This document shows positions 34,998 to 45,400 of a stretch of DNA of 64,000 bases, piece by piece. Source of the stretch: Monosiga brevicollis MX1 (lineage: Eukaryota > Opisthokonta > Choanoflagellata > Craspedida > Salpingoecidae). A program made the translations under genes and the position numbers. How positions within the stretch are numbered: position 1 is the stretch's first letter; each line of letters starts with the position of its first letter. The notes under the pieces are model-generated. The model was not told where the DNA came from, searched no databases, and was given only the letters and a program-made list of their open reading frames with translations. The stretch is from NCBI RefSeq assembly GCF_000002865.3, contig NW_001865082.1:106247-170246 (forward strand), read 5' to 3'.

Positions 34998-37456
34998 ATG
35001 GCAACGTGGGCCGCACGGCTGGGTCGCTGGATGCGAAGAGTGGCCCGCCAGCACGCCAACCCTATCGCCCTGCGCTTTGCTGGCGTTCTGGCCCTCATCA
35101 TTGCCGCCATTGCTTTCCTGACTGCGTTTTGGACCGTCATCACCGCGTACGTAAAACTGTGCGCATAGCCTGTCCATCTGAGGCCCTTGTGGATTTCGCC
35201 TACCCTCGCTCTTCTTCACTCAGGCGTGTCCCAAATCATCAGGACGAATAACAAGGGTACAACGGTGCAAACATTGGCCATTGGCATTGTCTGTACGTTG
35301 CCCCCTCGCGCACAGCCCTCTTCGGCCCTGATTGAGCTCAGCGCCTCGCGTCTTGGTCAATTTCATTCACCCATTTACGATCTTGTTTGCCACCCACAGA
35401 TGGCTGCCAGTCCAACGACGCCACGGGATCTGGCAGTGTTGCCACCTCTTGCTCACCGTAAGATCCCGGCCCTACACACCTGATTGCGATGTTTTGATCT
35501 CGGCGGTTTGGCGCTTGTTTCAAACAAAGCAGGGTCCTGAACGATACAGGCCAACTCCAAACCCCTCTGATTCCCAACTTCGCACCTTCACCCCCCCACC
35601 CCCCCTTGGGACGCCATCATGTAGCGGGCAATGTAAATCGCACTGCGCCTTTTCGCAAGTTGCAGCCGCTTGTCTTGGCCTTTGTGTGGCCACGACGTTA
35701 ATCGCTCAGTTTCAGGCCGGGTACGTTTTGACAACACCAGCCACCTCTTTTTTTTTTCTTGTCTGCTCAATGATTCCAGTTTGACCACGCGTCCGACTGC
35801 TTCAGAGGCACCAGTGATCATTCTTCTGCCCGTCCACGCTCACTTTCTCACCTTTTCATTTGTTCCTTGGATTCACCATCTGGGCCAAAACGTCACTGAA
35901 CGGCGCTCGACGCTTGTAGGCATCGGGCCAAATATGACTCGCTGCGCGTCTCTCGGTGGCAACACCTTTCCCACCTGTCTACCCTTCTTGCAATAGCCGT
36001 GGCCATTGTCACGTGGCTTCAGTTTCATCACGCCGTGCAGCAAAACGTTGGCCAGTACATTTCCCTTACCAACTCCTCTTCCAGCTGGACCACGGCAACG
36101 TCTGCTTCGGTTTCCCTTTCCTGGTCTTTCTGGCTCCTGCCTGGCAGCGGCGCATTGTGCCTTCTCCAATACGGCTGGCTCTGCCTCACGCGCTGGTATG
36201 CCACCAGCGAAGAGCTTTTCCTGGCCACCCTCCGCGAACAAGCGGGAATTCCCAGAGAAGATGTTCTCGAAGCCCTCCAGCTGCGGCTGCGCCGTGATCG
36301 AAAGCGTAAACCCCCGCCCTATCAATCCCCAAGCTTCCTTCTCCTCTGCCGACCTCCTTCCTATGCCCTTGCTTCCCGCCTCAAGGGCCCCCTCCAAGCC
36401 AGACCTGCCGACCCCGCTATCTACGCCACCATCCCGCCTCCCTTGTTGCCCCCAGCCTACATCCACGACCCCCGTCGCCGTGGCATTGTCTCCGATCGCG
36501 AGCTGCAGTTTCGTCAAGGTGCACGAGACGCCATCAGCTATCAAGAAGAGGCGCAGCTTCTCACCCGCATCATCGAAAACGAAGGTCGCCGTGCACATCA
36601 GCCTGCCATTTCGCCAGCTACCACACGATCACCGGCTTTCTCAAATCACGCTTCTCAACCTACTCGAAATCCATCGGGCCCCATGATGCGGGGACCTCCA
36701 GACGCACGGCTGCCCATTGCCTCGGGTCGTGCGCCCATCTCCCGCTCAGGCTACGCCCCGTCCGTCCTTCGCCACACGGCATACAGGGACTGTCCCGCTG
36801 CACCTGGCTCCGTGCCGACCTCACAGTCCCGAGAACGACTCGCACGCTCCACATTGGCCACCCAGCGTCCCACTATCCGTACCCCAACAACCACACCAAC
36901 GTGGCGCCTTCAGCTGTCTCAACCCCACCTCACATCCACAGTGCCTGGCCCTCCCATCAGGCATGGACCTCATGGCCCGACAACGGCATACCCGGATCAT
37001 GCTCCGTCAGCGTTTTTTCGTGCTTTTGAGGCACGCACCTTGCCAGCGTTTGACCCGTCCATGTTTGGTGATGAGGACTCAGCAGGGATCGACCCGGATG
37101 ATCTCGACGCGCTAGCACACGCCACCCATGCGGCCGCACACCACGAACATCATTCCACTGGGCTGGGTGAGCGCGTCTCCCATATATTTCAGAATATCGG
37201 GCGCAACCTACGCGGTCAGACAGGCTATCAGGCCTTACCAACCGTGGATGACACGGCGCTATCGAGCGACCCTGCTTGCTCGCCACAGCCTTCGGTGTCT
37301 TATGACTCCGATTTCGAAGATGATGAGGCAGAGGGCCCTAGCTCCACAAACGCCAGCCACGCCATCATCCCTGCCACACGATCAGGGCCCCCCATTCCTC
37401 CCATCAACGATGACGATGGCGACGATGATGAACCCATGATCGATCTATCTGCCTGA
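34998..37456 (+). CDS. Four-pass membrane protein with long Pro-rich, PPxY-bearing cytoplasmic tail
   Basis: First exon 34998-about 35148 starts MATWAARLGRWMRRVARQ and gives a first hydrophobic helix (ALRFAGVLALIIAAIAFLTA). Middle exons around 35400-35460 read GCQSNDATGSGSVATSC, a small cysteine-containing loop. An exon at about 35625-35720 gives a second helix (FSQVAAACLGLCVATTLIA). The last exon, 35920-37456, gives a third helix (LSTLLAIAVAIVTWLQF), a loop with possible glycosylation site NSSSS, and a fourth helix ending LCLLQYGWLCLTRWYA, then about 420 cytosolic residues. The tail carries PPPYQSP and RPPSYAL, candidate ligands for WW domains of NEDD4-type ubiquitin ligases, and an acidic end DDDGDDDEPMIDLSA. 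The topology resembles the claudin/SUR7 tetraspan group but homology is not established. Exon joins between 35,150 and 35,920 are uncertain. Confidence 0.6.
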
Positions 37457-38016
37457 GTGGCCAGTACTCATCAGCCCGTGCAGAGCACCGGCCAATCCCA
37501 TTTTGCAGCTCACGAAGAGCCATCCCACGCAGCAACCAGGGCTACGCGTTATACACGCGTGATTGTTCATCATGTAAGACGAATCACAATTATCATCATT
37601 TTACCAAAGAAGGAGCTCTTGCCATGGTCACATGACACGGCAATGAATCACAAATCACAAACATTTGGCAGCAAGAGCGTGAGGCACAGGAGACACAAGA
37701 TAATTTTTACAGATGCACGCACAGTCATTAATATGTGAACAAGGGGGAGTATGGATGGGGACAAACATCAAAATGCCAGCTCGATAAAGCGTAGGGTGAG
37801 TTGGAAGCCACGTCCATGCCGACTCAAGCCTGGACCTCTGCTTCAAGGCCATCAAGATTGGTTGAGAGCCCAGCAACACTGAGGACCGAGTGCTGCTCAA
37901 AACCGGGATTGGTCGCCATGCCGGCCTGCGTCTCGTGTGCATCCACCCGTACCCGCCTGCTTCAACGGCATTGTGCATAATAGACATGAGGATCAGAAGT
38001 CATACCGCAGTCAGGG
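37457..38016. other. Convergent intergenic region
   Basis: Lies between the stops of the tetraspan gene (+) and the antistasin-repeat receptor (-). No gene or repeat is recognised. The receptor could extend a little further left if a splice donor near its predicted stop (gtacta at about 38060) is used. Confidence 0.5.
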
Positions 38017-41000
38017 TCAGGATCCACAGACATCATGCATAGGAGGGGGCCTCGCCGATAGTACGCACTCGCTGTTGCGGCGACGAGCCATCACCACGGC
38101 GGCGATTGTGAGGGCAACAAGAACCACAGCTCCACAAGCGGCGCCAACGATAACGATCATGGATGTGCTGGACGCTTTGTCATCTTCAGGAGCGACAGCG
38201 CGCGCTGGTTGTTCCTCCAAGGCAGTAACGCGGCCGCTCTCCTCAACTTCAAGAAACTACATGTAATTTAAAAAAAAAAAAAAGAAAAAAAAAAGTGCCA
38301 TGACCGGTCGAACCACGGGACAAAGTAGTTGCAATGAGGGTGGCGTCGGTGGCTGATCTCAGGGCCATCAAGGTCACAGGGAGTGTGTCTCCACCTACCT
38401 CCAGGTCCAAATCTGTCTTTTCCCGCACTTCATTCTGCAGTGTCGAGGATTCCAGCATGGTGCGCAAAGCCGTCTCGTCGACATTGTCACCAATACTTGT
38501 CACACGGTAGCGAAGCACCGTGCTTGTGCTTGCCACGGCGACGACGGGCGAATCATCGCCATCACGGCGGGCTCGAGGTGATTCCACGAGCCACACATGG
38601 ACTTCGACAGCAAATCCTAAAACCAGATCCGCCCATCGAGTGCAAGTGCAAACGGTGAATGCAATACGTTGGCAGGGCTTTGTATTTTGGGCTGAGCGCA
38701 GCTTTACCAAGCAGAGATTGAAGGCCACGTTGAAGCTCCTGGCTCACACGTGTCAACGTTGACGTCATATCAAGAGCAACTGGAAGGCGAATGGTGCCAA
38801 TCACATAAGTTGTGGGGTTGTTTGGTCGAAGTTGCTCGCAGTTTCCACGCACGCAAGCCAAGCCCGAGGCACAGAATCTATGCTCAAGTGGATGCAAATG
38901 TGAGATGAATGCAACTCATGCCAGAAATCGTCATGGGACACGAAATGCCAGGGAAAAGCATTTCAGACATACCGGTCATTGTCGCAAAAGTCACCCACTT
39001 GCGCTCCAGTCGTGCAGCGGTAGCGTGGACAGCCCTGGCAAGCACATGCTCCAATAACGACAGTTGACTCAAGTGTATCCTAAGGAAGCGCACGCCGAGA
39101 CAGTCAGATCGGAATTGCTGAAAGAAGAATGACGACGTATGAAGACCACCCACCTCAACAGGGACACAACCCTCGGGCATGAAGCAATCAATCTCCGGGC
39201 AGAGGCAGGCTTGACACGAGCCTTGGCGGCATTGGGTACCGTGTCCACAGCTGTTCGAGACCACGGCAAGAAAAGGTTACATTTGCGCGCGGGGAGCTAG
39301 AACTATGGCAGTCACGCTCAGAGCAACACGGCCGGAGCTGGACGTACTCGCTCGTGGCGGAGCAAGGCTTTTCCTTGCACCTGCATGTGGGACAGCCTCG
39401 CTCGTCGAGGACGTTGCCATGCTCACAATAGATCATGCAGACAAAACCGCAGTCGACGGTCGTGCTGGAGGCGTCGGTGCCTTCGTGTGTGCTCCTTTCG
39501 ACGCTCTGGGTGGTATCGGCATCCTGGGTTGCATCTGTGGTTTCGACCGAAGGGGTGGAGGTCGGCTCTTGTGGTGTCGAGGGATCATCCGGCAGACACG
39601 TGCACGTTGGGCAGCCTTGCTCGTCCAGGACGTGCCCGTGTTCACAGAAAACGTCGCACAAGAGGCCACATTGGCATCGGCCTTGCTCGCAGAAGAGACC
39701 TTGGGCACAACTGGCGCGTATGACAATGTGTTGATCATTTTATAACAGATGCTAGACACAGCACAAGTACAGAAGTAAGAGGCTGAGAACAACAGAGAAA
39801 CGTACTGTGAATCTTCGTGACAGGTGGCGCCGCGGCCCAGATTGCATTCAATATCGGGGCAGTCCGTTTGGCAACCACATTCATCACGCGGAATAATCTA
39901 CAGCCATCCACGAAGAATCGTTACTTGCGGAGCTGTCTGAAAGAAAAAGAAGAAGAAAAACAAACACAAAAATACAAAAACAAAATAAACACGGTAGAAG
40001 GGGCGGAAGGGCAGGCGGATGAGCCTACCAGAGAGACGGCGCACTCTTCAAGGGCCTGTGGACACTTGGGCGGGGCTGGGCAGTCAAGGTCGCAGTCGCG
40101 TATGCACTGGCCCTGGGCGCACTTGTACCCCGTCATGCACCTGTGCCAGAGGTATGCAAATGATCGCGAGTATTGGAGTATAGCTGGGGCACGATGAATC
40201 GAGGGGGGCCGCAAATGGAATGCATGGGGCGGCGTACCTCATGGTAACACATTTGTCAATGGGGTCACAGGCGTATTGGGGGCAAGGGGTGGTAAAGCAT
40301 TGCTTGGGTTCAGGTCGGCACAGTGTATTTGGACCACAATCATGGTTGGCACACGGATCGGCGCATGTGCAAGTAGGACAGCCGTACGCGTCGGAGGCGT
40401 ATCCATAGACACAGTCACTTGGGCAGTCCTTGGTGCGAGGACACGCGCAGCGGCCGTCCTGGCAGGTGAGTTGCTTTGCGCAGCTAGTGGGATAATGATG
40501 TTGGGGCAAGTACGCACGGGGTTAGGCTATGCTCGTCAACAAGGAGAAAAGAAGCGATTGGTCGAACAAGGATGTATGTCATACTGAAAGTCAAGAAAGC
40601 ATTGCTCGCCAGCCCCACGGTCGCATTCCATGGTGGGGCAGCCTGTCTGACACCCGCAGACATCATGGGGCACAATCTACGCGATGCAAGCATCGGGGAA
40701 CGAGCAGGGGCCGACGAGGAAGAACACGGAGAACAGCGACCGTATGTGTGTATATGTGCACGGCAATGCGAGAAATAAGTGGAATGGCACAGCACAAGCA
40801 CGAGTGGCTGGCATGGTAATGATGCCGGTATAGCCAGGCAAAGGGTTGTAACATCAGGGCACACCTTGGAAACATTGCAGCCTGGCATGGACGGAGCGCA
40901 GTCGATGGCGATGAGACAGCCCATGTCGCAATCACGAACGCAGGTGCCTTCCTTGCACTTTTCGCCATAGGCGCATCTATAGCAAAGACAAGAACAGGTG

Positions 41001-41639
41001 TCAGTGATCATCAGCGGGCTTGCTGTTGAGGCTTGATCGGGTGGGGCGGGGAGGGCAGTAAGACGTACGCTTGAGCGCAAGGGGTTGCGCAATCACAGGT
41101 GGGGCAAGCGTCGGCGTCGAGCACGTAGCCCGAGGGGCACTTGCTGTCGCACTCCAGGGCGGTGCAGTTGCTTGGGAAGGTGTACTTGTTGCAATGGGGA
41201 GTGCCATAAGTTTCGCAGGCCATCTCTGTGCACGCCCAATCCCATTCGTTCTCTCCGAAACGCTGACAGAGATTGCAGCTGTGGTGACAGGGGGGTTCGG
41301 GCGAAAGGAGTCGAATGAGGCGCCACTCGTTGACGTAAAGCTGCTCTGGAACACTCAAACGTTGGCCAGGGCATGTATGCTTTCTGTCTTCGTATCAATT
41401 CGAACGCACCCGTCATTGAAAGTGGTGCAGTAAGGAGGGGGATCGAAGGGCAAGCCTGGGGTGGTGGTGTCACGCAAAAAGTTGGTCATCGGCTATCGGT
41501 TGTCACAACGCCGAGCAAGGCCAGCGGGAGCGAGTGCGTCGAGCCTGCATAGGTGTAGCTTACCGTTGGTGGTGGTCAAAGCCATCCAGCTGCAAAGCAG
41601 GACCAAGGCTCGACGTGGCCACGTCGCCAAAGACGCCAT
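38017..41639 (-). CDS. Type I membrane protein with antistasin-like cysteine repeats
   Basis: Starts at the ATG 41637-41639 with a signal peptide (MASLATWPRRALVLLCSW..), donor gtaagc. The ectodomain carries many small cysteine modules of the antistasin type, pattern C-x-x-G/H-x-V/Y-x-D-x-x-GC-P-T-C-x-C: for example SGYVLDADACPTCDC near 41,110, YGYASDAYGCPTCTC near 40,390, HGHVLDEQGCPTCTC near 39,620 and HGNVLDERGCPTCRC near 39,390. In leeches and other animals these modules inhibit serine proteases or act in adhesion. Cysteine-rich exons with no such pattern lie between them. Next to the membrane are SEA- or stalk-like exons (38,300-38,850; DMTSTLTRVSQELQRG). A transmembrane helix follows (MIVIVGAACGAVVLVALTIA) with a RRRNSE stop-transfer and a short tail ending VCGS. 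Exon count is about a dozen. Confidence 0.75.
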
Positions 41640-41853
41640 GGTGCCGATTCAAATCTGCGCAAAATCGCGTCCAAGCAAAAGCGTGAACACCACACACACA
41701 CACTCATACGCACACGCACGCAGGCACCCGCCCAACATGCACGATCACTCATCATCCAGCCATCCTTCCTACCCTCCCATCTCAACCAACACGGCGCCCG
41801 GATCCGAGGCGACTGCCGTTTCCACCGACTCGACTCTACCGAACACGACAACA

Positions 41854-41892
<39 letters not shown>

Positions 41893-42165
41893 CTCTCTCA
41901 CCTTGGAAGGGAAAATGGAAAAGACGCCACTTGTCAGCAAAAAGAGAGCTTTGAGATGAATGCAATTTAAGAGGGGTAAATGCAATTTTGAGAGAGATAA
42001 GTGAGAGAGAATAATGAATTGGTCGGTTTGAGAAAGAGAGAAGTAAAGCACAAAGGAAAAGTACAACTACCACATGAGGGGAGAGAGAGATTGAGAGATT
42101 TAGAGAGAGATTTAGAGAGAGATTTTCTCAGTTTCAAAGAAGAGGATGGAGGATGGGGAGTTTCT
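41640..42165. other. Region upstream of the receptor gene with (GT)n and GATTTAGAGA repeats
   Basis: Contains a (GT)n run at 41857-41890 and, at about 42085-42125, a short copy of the same GATTTAGAGAGA unit that fills the satellite at 19130-19581. It is bounded by the receptor start and the stop of the Notum-like gene, so it should hold the receptor promoter. Confidence 0.6.
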
Positions 42166-44364
42166 TTATGACATGCTTGTTGGATCCAAAAGGCCCTGAA
42201 GCAATGGTGGCAGGATGGAGAGAAGGAATTGGGAGAGAGGGATTGAATTGGTCAGAGAAAGAGGGAAAGAGAAAGGCATAAACGGCAAAAGATACAGAGG
42301 ATTAGCACAACTACTGCATTGGGAGAGAGGGAGGGCAAGTATCAATTCACATGTCAAGTGAATTGACTCCAAACAGTGCGGGAGAGGCAACCAAGATGGC
42401 TGTTCCCTGTGGTTAAGAGCAGCTAGGATTGGTCTGCGCACAAGAGGGGCAGCCGGGGGTAGGATAAGAGGCGAGGCTGGGATGTGTGTGGCGGGATGAG
42501 GTGCGTCATTTACCTGGTGAGGGGACGCATGCTGTAAAAAGGTGTCTTGGTAGTAGGTGTGCTGAGCGGCCGGCGCAGAAGGGTCTGCGTTCCACCAGGC
42601 ACGAAAGGCATCGGCCATGGAGACGTTGTTAATGTGGTATTGGGTCCAGCCTCCGCTTTGCTCACCCACATGCATGAGGCAACTGTGGTAGAAGCCACCG
42701 TTTCCGGGCTTTGAAAATGCCGGCGTTTGCGCGGCCTTCATGAGTGAAGCTGCAAACGCGTTCAGCCCATCAATCTAGATGCACGTCGGTAGACGGGAGA
42801 TGGAGTTTACAACTATGATGAGTATCGTGCGTGGCAAGCCCTCCTGACCCGCACCGGCCAACATACGGGCCAGAGCAAACGAGCAGCAGACAAGGAAATT
42901 CAAAGCAAAAAACAAAACAAAACAAACAAACAAGGGATTTGGGGGGGGACCTGGGTACTGTTGCATTCTTCAAAGTGATTCTTGGTGCAGCTGGACCAGA
43001 CCATGGGGTAAATGTTGGACATTTGCCACGAGTCAAGAACCGACTGCAGGGGGAAGATGGGGGCCTGGATGTAGTTCCAGGTGACCGGGGCAAAGATGCA
43101 ATTGCGAGGATCCTCCTCGCCCACCAAACAGGCCTGGTTCACGCCGCTGCTGCAATTCTGCATCTGAAAGACGTTTTGCATTTCTTGAATGTATTGCGGG
43201 ACTCCTTTAAGCAAGGAAAGGGCCAGGAAGCGTTTCGTGCCAAGCGCACACAAACGGGAAGAAATGAACAAAGGCAAGGCGCTGTGAGACACCTCGAAGT
43301 GACGAAAAGGGCCGGCAGAGCGAGACGGGAGCACTACCACCTTTTGAGCACAAACAAGAAGAAAAAAACACCGCCTCCCATAGCACAGTAAACGAGCACT
43401 GACACGCGCTGACCTTCGGCATTGCTATGGTTCATGAAAAAGCCCGAGCCAGGGGCAACTTTGTAGCGGCGGAGTGGTGCACCAAAGTCGGTGATGGCGG
43501 CACGAACATAGTCAGCATGGAGAAAAGAGGCCAAGCCGCCGGCAGATCCGCCAGAGAGGAGGACGTCAGTGGCTTGATCAAGGGCCAAATGCGTAGCCAA
43601 GTGCTCGAGAATAGCATCCAGGTTGTGGCGGCCCCGCATGAAGAGGGCCGAGTCCTTGGGCTCAACAGAACCGGCAAAGGAGGCTCCATCGCAATACCAG
43701 AGCACAACACGATGGGCGCCGGCCAGGTCAGGGTTGTTGAGGACATTGTCCGATTCAGGCCCGGCGGTAAAGGTAAAGTGGCTCGAAAGGTTGACGGTTG
43801 AGCCCAGCTCGGTCCCAGCACGCTACCGGGAGCACGGCGGGGGGAGAGTGATGGAAACAAGTAGAGGCGTGAGAAGCACGTTCCTGGTTGCACTGACAAG
43901 GTCAAGGTCTTGAATCTTGGCAAAATGGCTACGCGGGTGGATATGCACAACCAACCTCTACGCAGTTGTCGTACGAGTAGCACCAGCCGCCCCCCTTAAA
44001 GTAGAGGACCCACGTGTTGTTCAAGGCGGTGGAATTGGCGGGGGCGTAGTAAAATGCTGGGCGAGAGCCATCCAGGCAGGCTGCCCCATGTCGATCCACG
44101 ATTTGTTGATCCACACGCCTGCGTGCACAAGGCAAGGTGTATTTGAGGTCGGGTGATTCATTGGGTGGGTGCCGGTGCGCCGGGTGACGGAGCTGGGGGA
44201 TGGGGCCGGGGAATGGGGCTGGATCGACTGGCTCACGTCAGTTGATTGACGGTTTGCGCACGCACTGAGACCAGTGAGGATGAAAGCAAAAGTAGCAGAA
44301 GCGGGAGGAAGGGGGAGAAAAGCCGCCGTTCCGTGGCCTGCTGGGAAGCTCGTGACTCTGGCAT
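42166..44364 (-). CDS. Notum/pectin-acetylesterase family secreted hydrolase
   Basis: First exon 44237-44364 encodes MPESRASQQATERR and a leucine-rich signal peptide ending VSVRAQ; the next exon joins in phase (TRVDQQIVDRHGAACLDGSRP). Family signatures follow in order: WVLYFKGGGWCYSYDNC (oxyanion region), VLWYCDGASFAGS, and the nucleophile elbow DVLLSGGSAGGLAS. A later exon gives QNCSSGVNQACL and APVTWNYIQAPIFPLQS, and the last one GFYHSCLMHVG, which should contain the catalytic histidine. Plant members deacetylate pectin; animal Notum removes the lipid from Wnt. Choanoflagellates are not known to have Wnt, so the substrate here is open. The last exon stays open to the TAA at 42166, but a donor (cag|gtaaat) near 42512 could end it earlier. 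Confidence 0.87.
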
Positions 44365-44540
44365 GATGCCGAGCCTGGAGTGTCAGGGCGGGGTCTTCTT
44401 AGAAACCCGGTGAAAAAGATTGCTGCACGACCCCGAGTACTAGCCAGCCACAACGTGCAGGTGATCCCTACCACGAAACTGCACGCCAAGACGAGCAACG
44501 GCAGTCAGCGGTGCTCCGGATCGGCAGCATCACCCGGCAG

Positions 44541-44571
44541 CGATCGAGATCGAGATCGAGATCGAGCTCGA
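44541..44571 (+). repeat. (GATCGA)n hexamer repeat
   Basis: Five near-perfect GATCGA units in the short space upstream of the Notum-like gene. A second local repeat of CTCAGTCTCTTAGT decamers lies at about 44745-44810. Confidence 0.85.
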
Positions 44572-44662
44572 GATGTGTCTGTGTGCGTACCCCAGGTCGT
44601 TGTAGTGTAGAAGGTGCAGCAAAATGTTGAGAAAACGACGCGATATAACCATATGTGCTTAC

Positions 44663-45005
44663 TATTAGGTGGCGGTTCATGTAGCCATTTGAGCCAAAGT
44701 TGTATCCTCTTCCAAAGTGTCAGGGTGTTTTGTTGTTTTGACTCGAGTCTCTCAGTCTCTTAGTCTCTCAGTCTCTTAGTCTCTTAGTCTCTTAGTCCCT
44801 TGGTCTCCCAGTTTCGCGCGGAGACGTACGTCATTGGGCGGCGCTGGCGTACTTGGGTGACGTGCTTGTCCCAAAAAGCCAACCAGGATTGGTCGACGCT
44901 TTTGTATGGCATCTCTGCTAGATTGAGCGCCGCAGTGTCAATCTCTTGTTTATGCTTTGATTCGTTAGCTTGGGTAAACCCGCGTTGGGCACACTCTCTC
45001 AGAAT
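44663..45005 (-). CDS. Small unrecognised gene (two likely exons)
   Basis: A minus-strand exon begins after a CAG acceptor at 45006-45008 and reads ILRECAQRGFTQANESKH.., continuing through AEMPYKSVDQSWLAFWDKH to a possible donor (gtacgc or gtacgt near 44830-44850); without splicing it would stop at 44784. A second likely exon at about 44663-44720 reads FGRGYNFGSNGYMNRHLI before a gtaagc donor. No start codon exon is found; it could lie at 45,020-45,260. The composition looks coding (charged and aromatic residues, no low complexity), but I recognise no family. It sits between two oppositely oriented genes. Confidence 0.4.
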
Positions 45006-45400
45006 CTGACGGCGGTGAGTTTGACCTCTATGTTTACACTTGGTAACAGCGGCAGGACCTTCACACCTACACCACTCACACACCACACATAAGATACACT
45101 ACCAAAGGCGCAAGAGTGAAATTTCCCCACACCTGAAAACACACGCGGCCATACACACGTATCAACACTACCTCTTCCCCAACACCTTTGCAGAGACGAG
45201 CGTGCAAGTCTAACCCCTTTTCAGAGAGAAGACAACTGTCCCGACACTCCTCCTCCACTTCCCCCTTGCCTTTCCCAGCTCCTTCAGAGATTCACCCCCA
45301 CCCCCAACCGCAGTTCAGAGAGTCGCCCCAAGCGGCGACCGATGACGAGCGTCCCGCGCTGCTGCTGCCAACATCAAGACGCCATCAGGACGACATCAGA

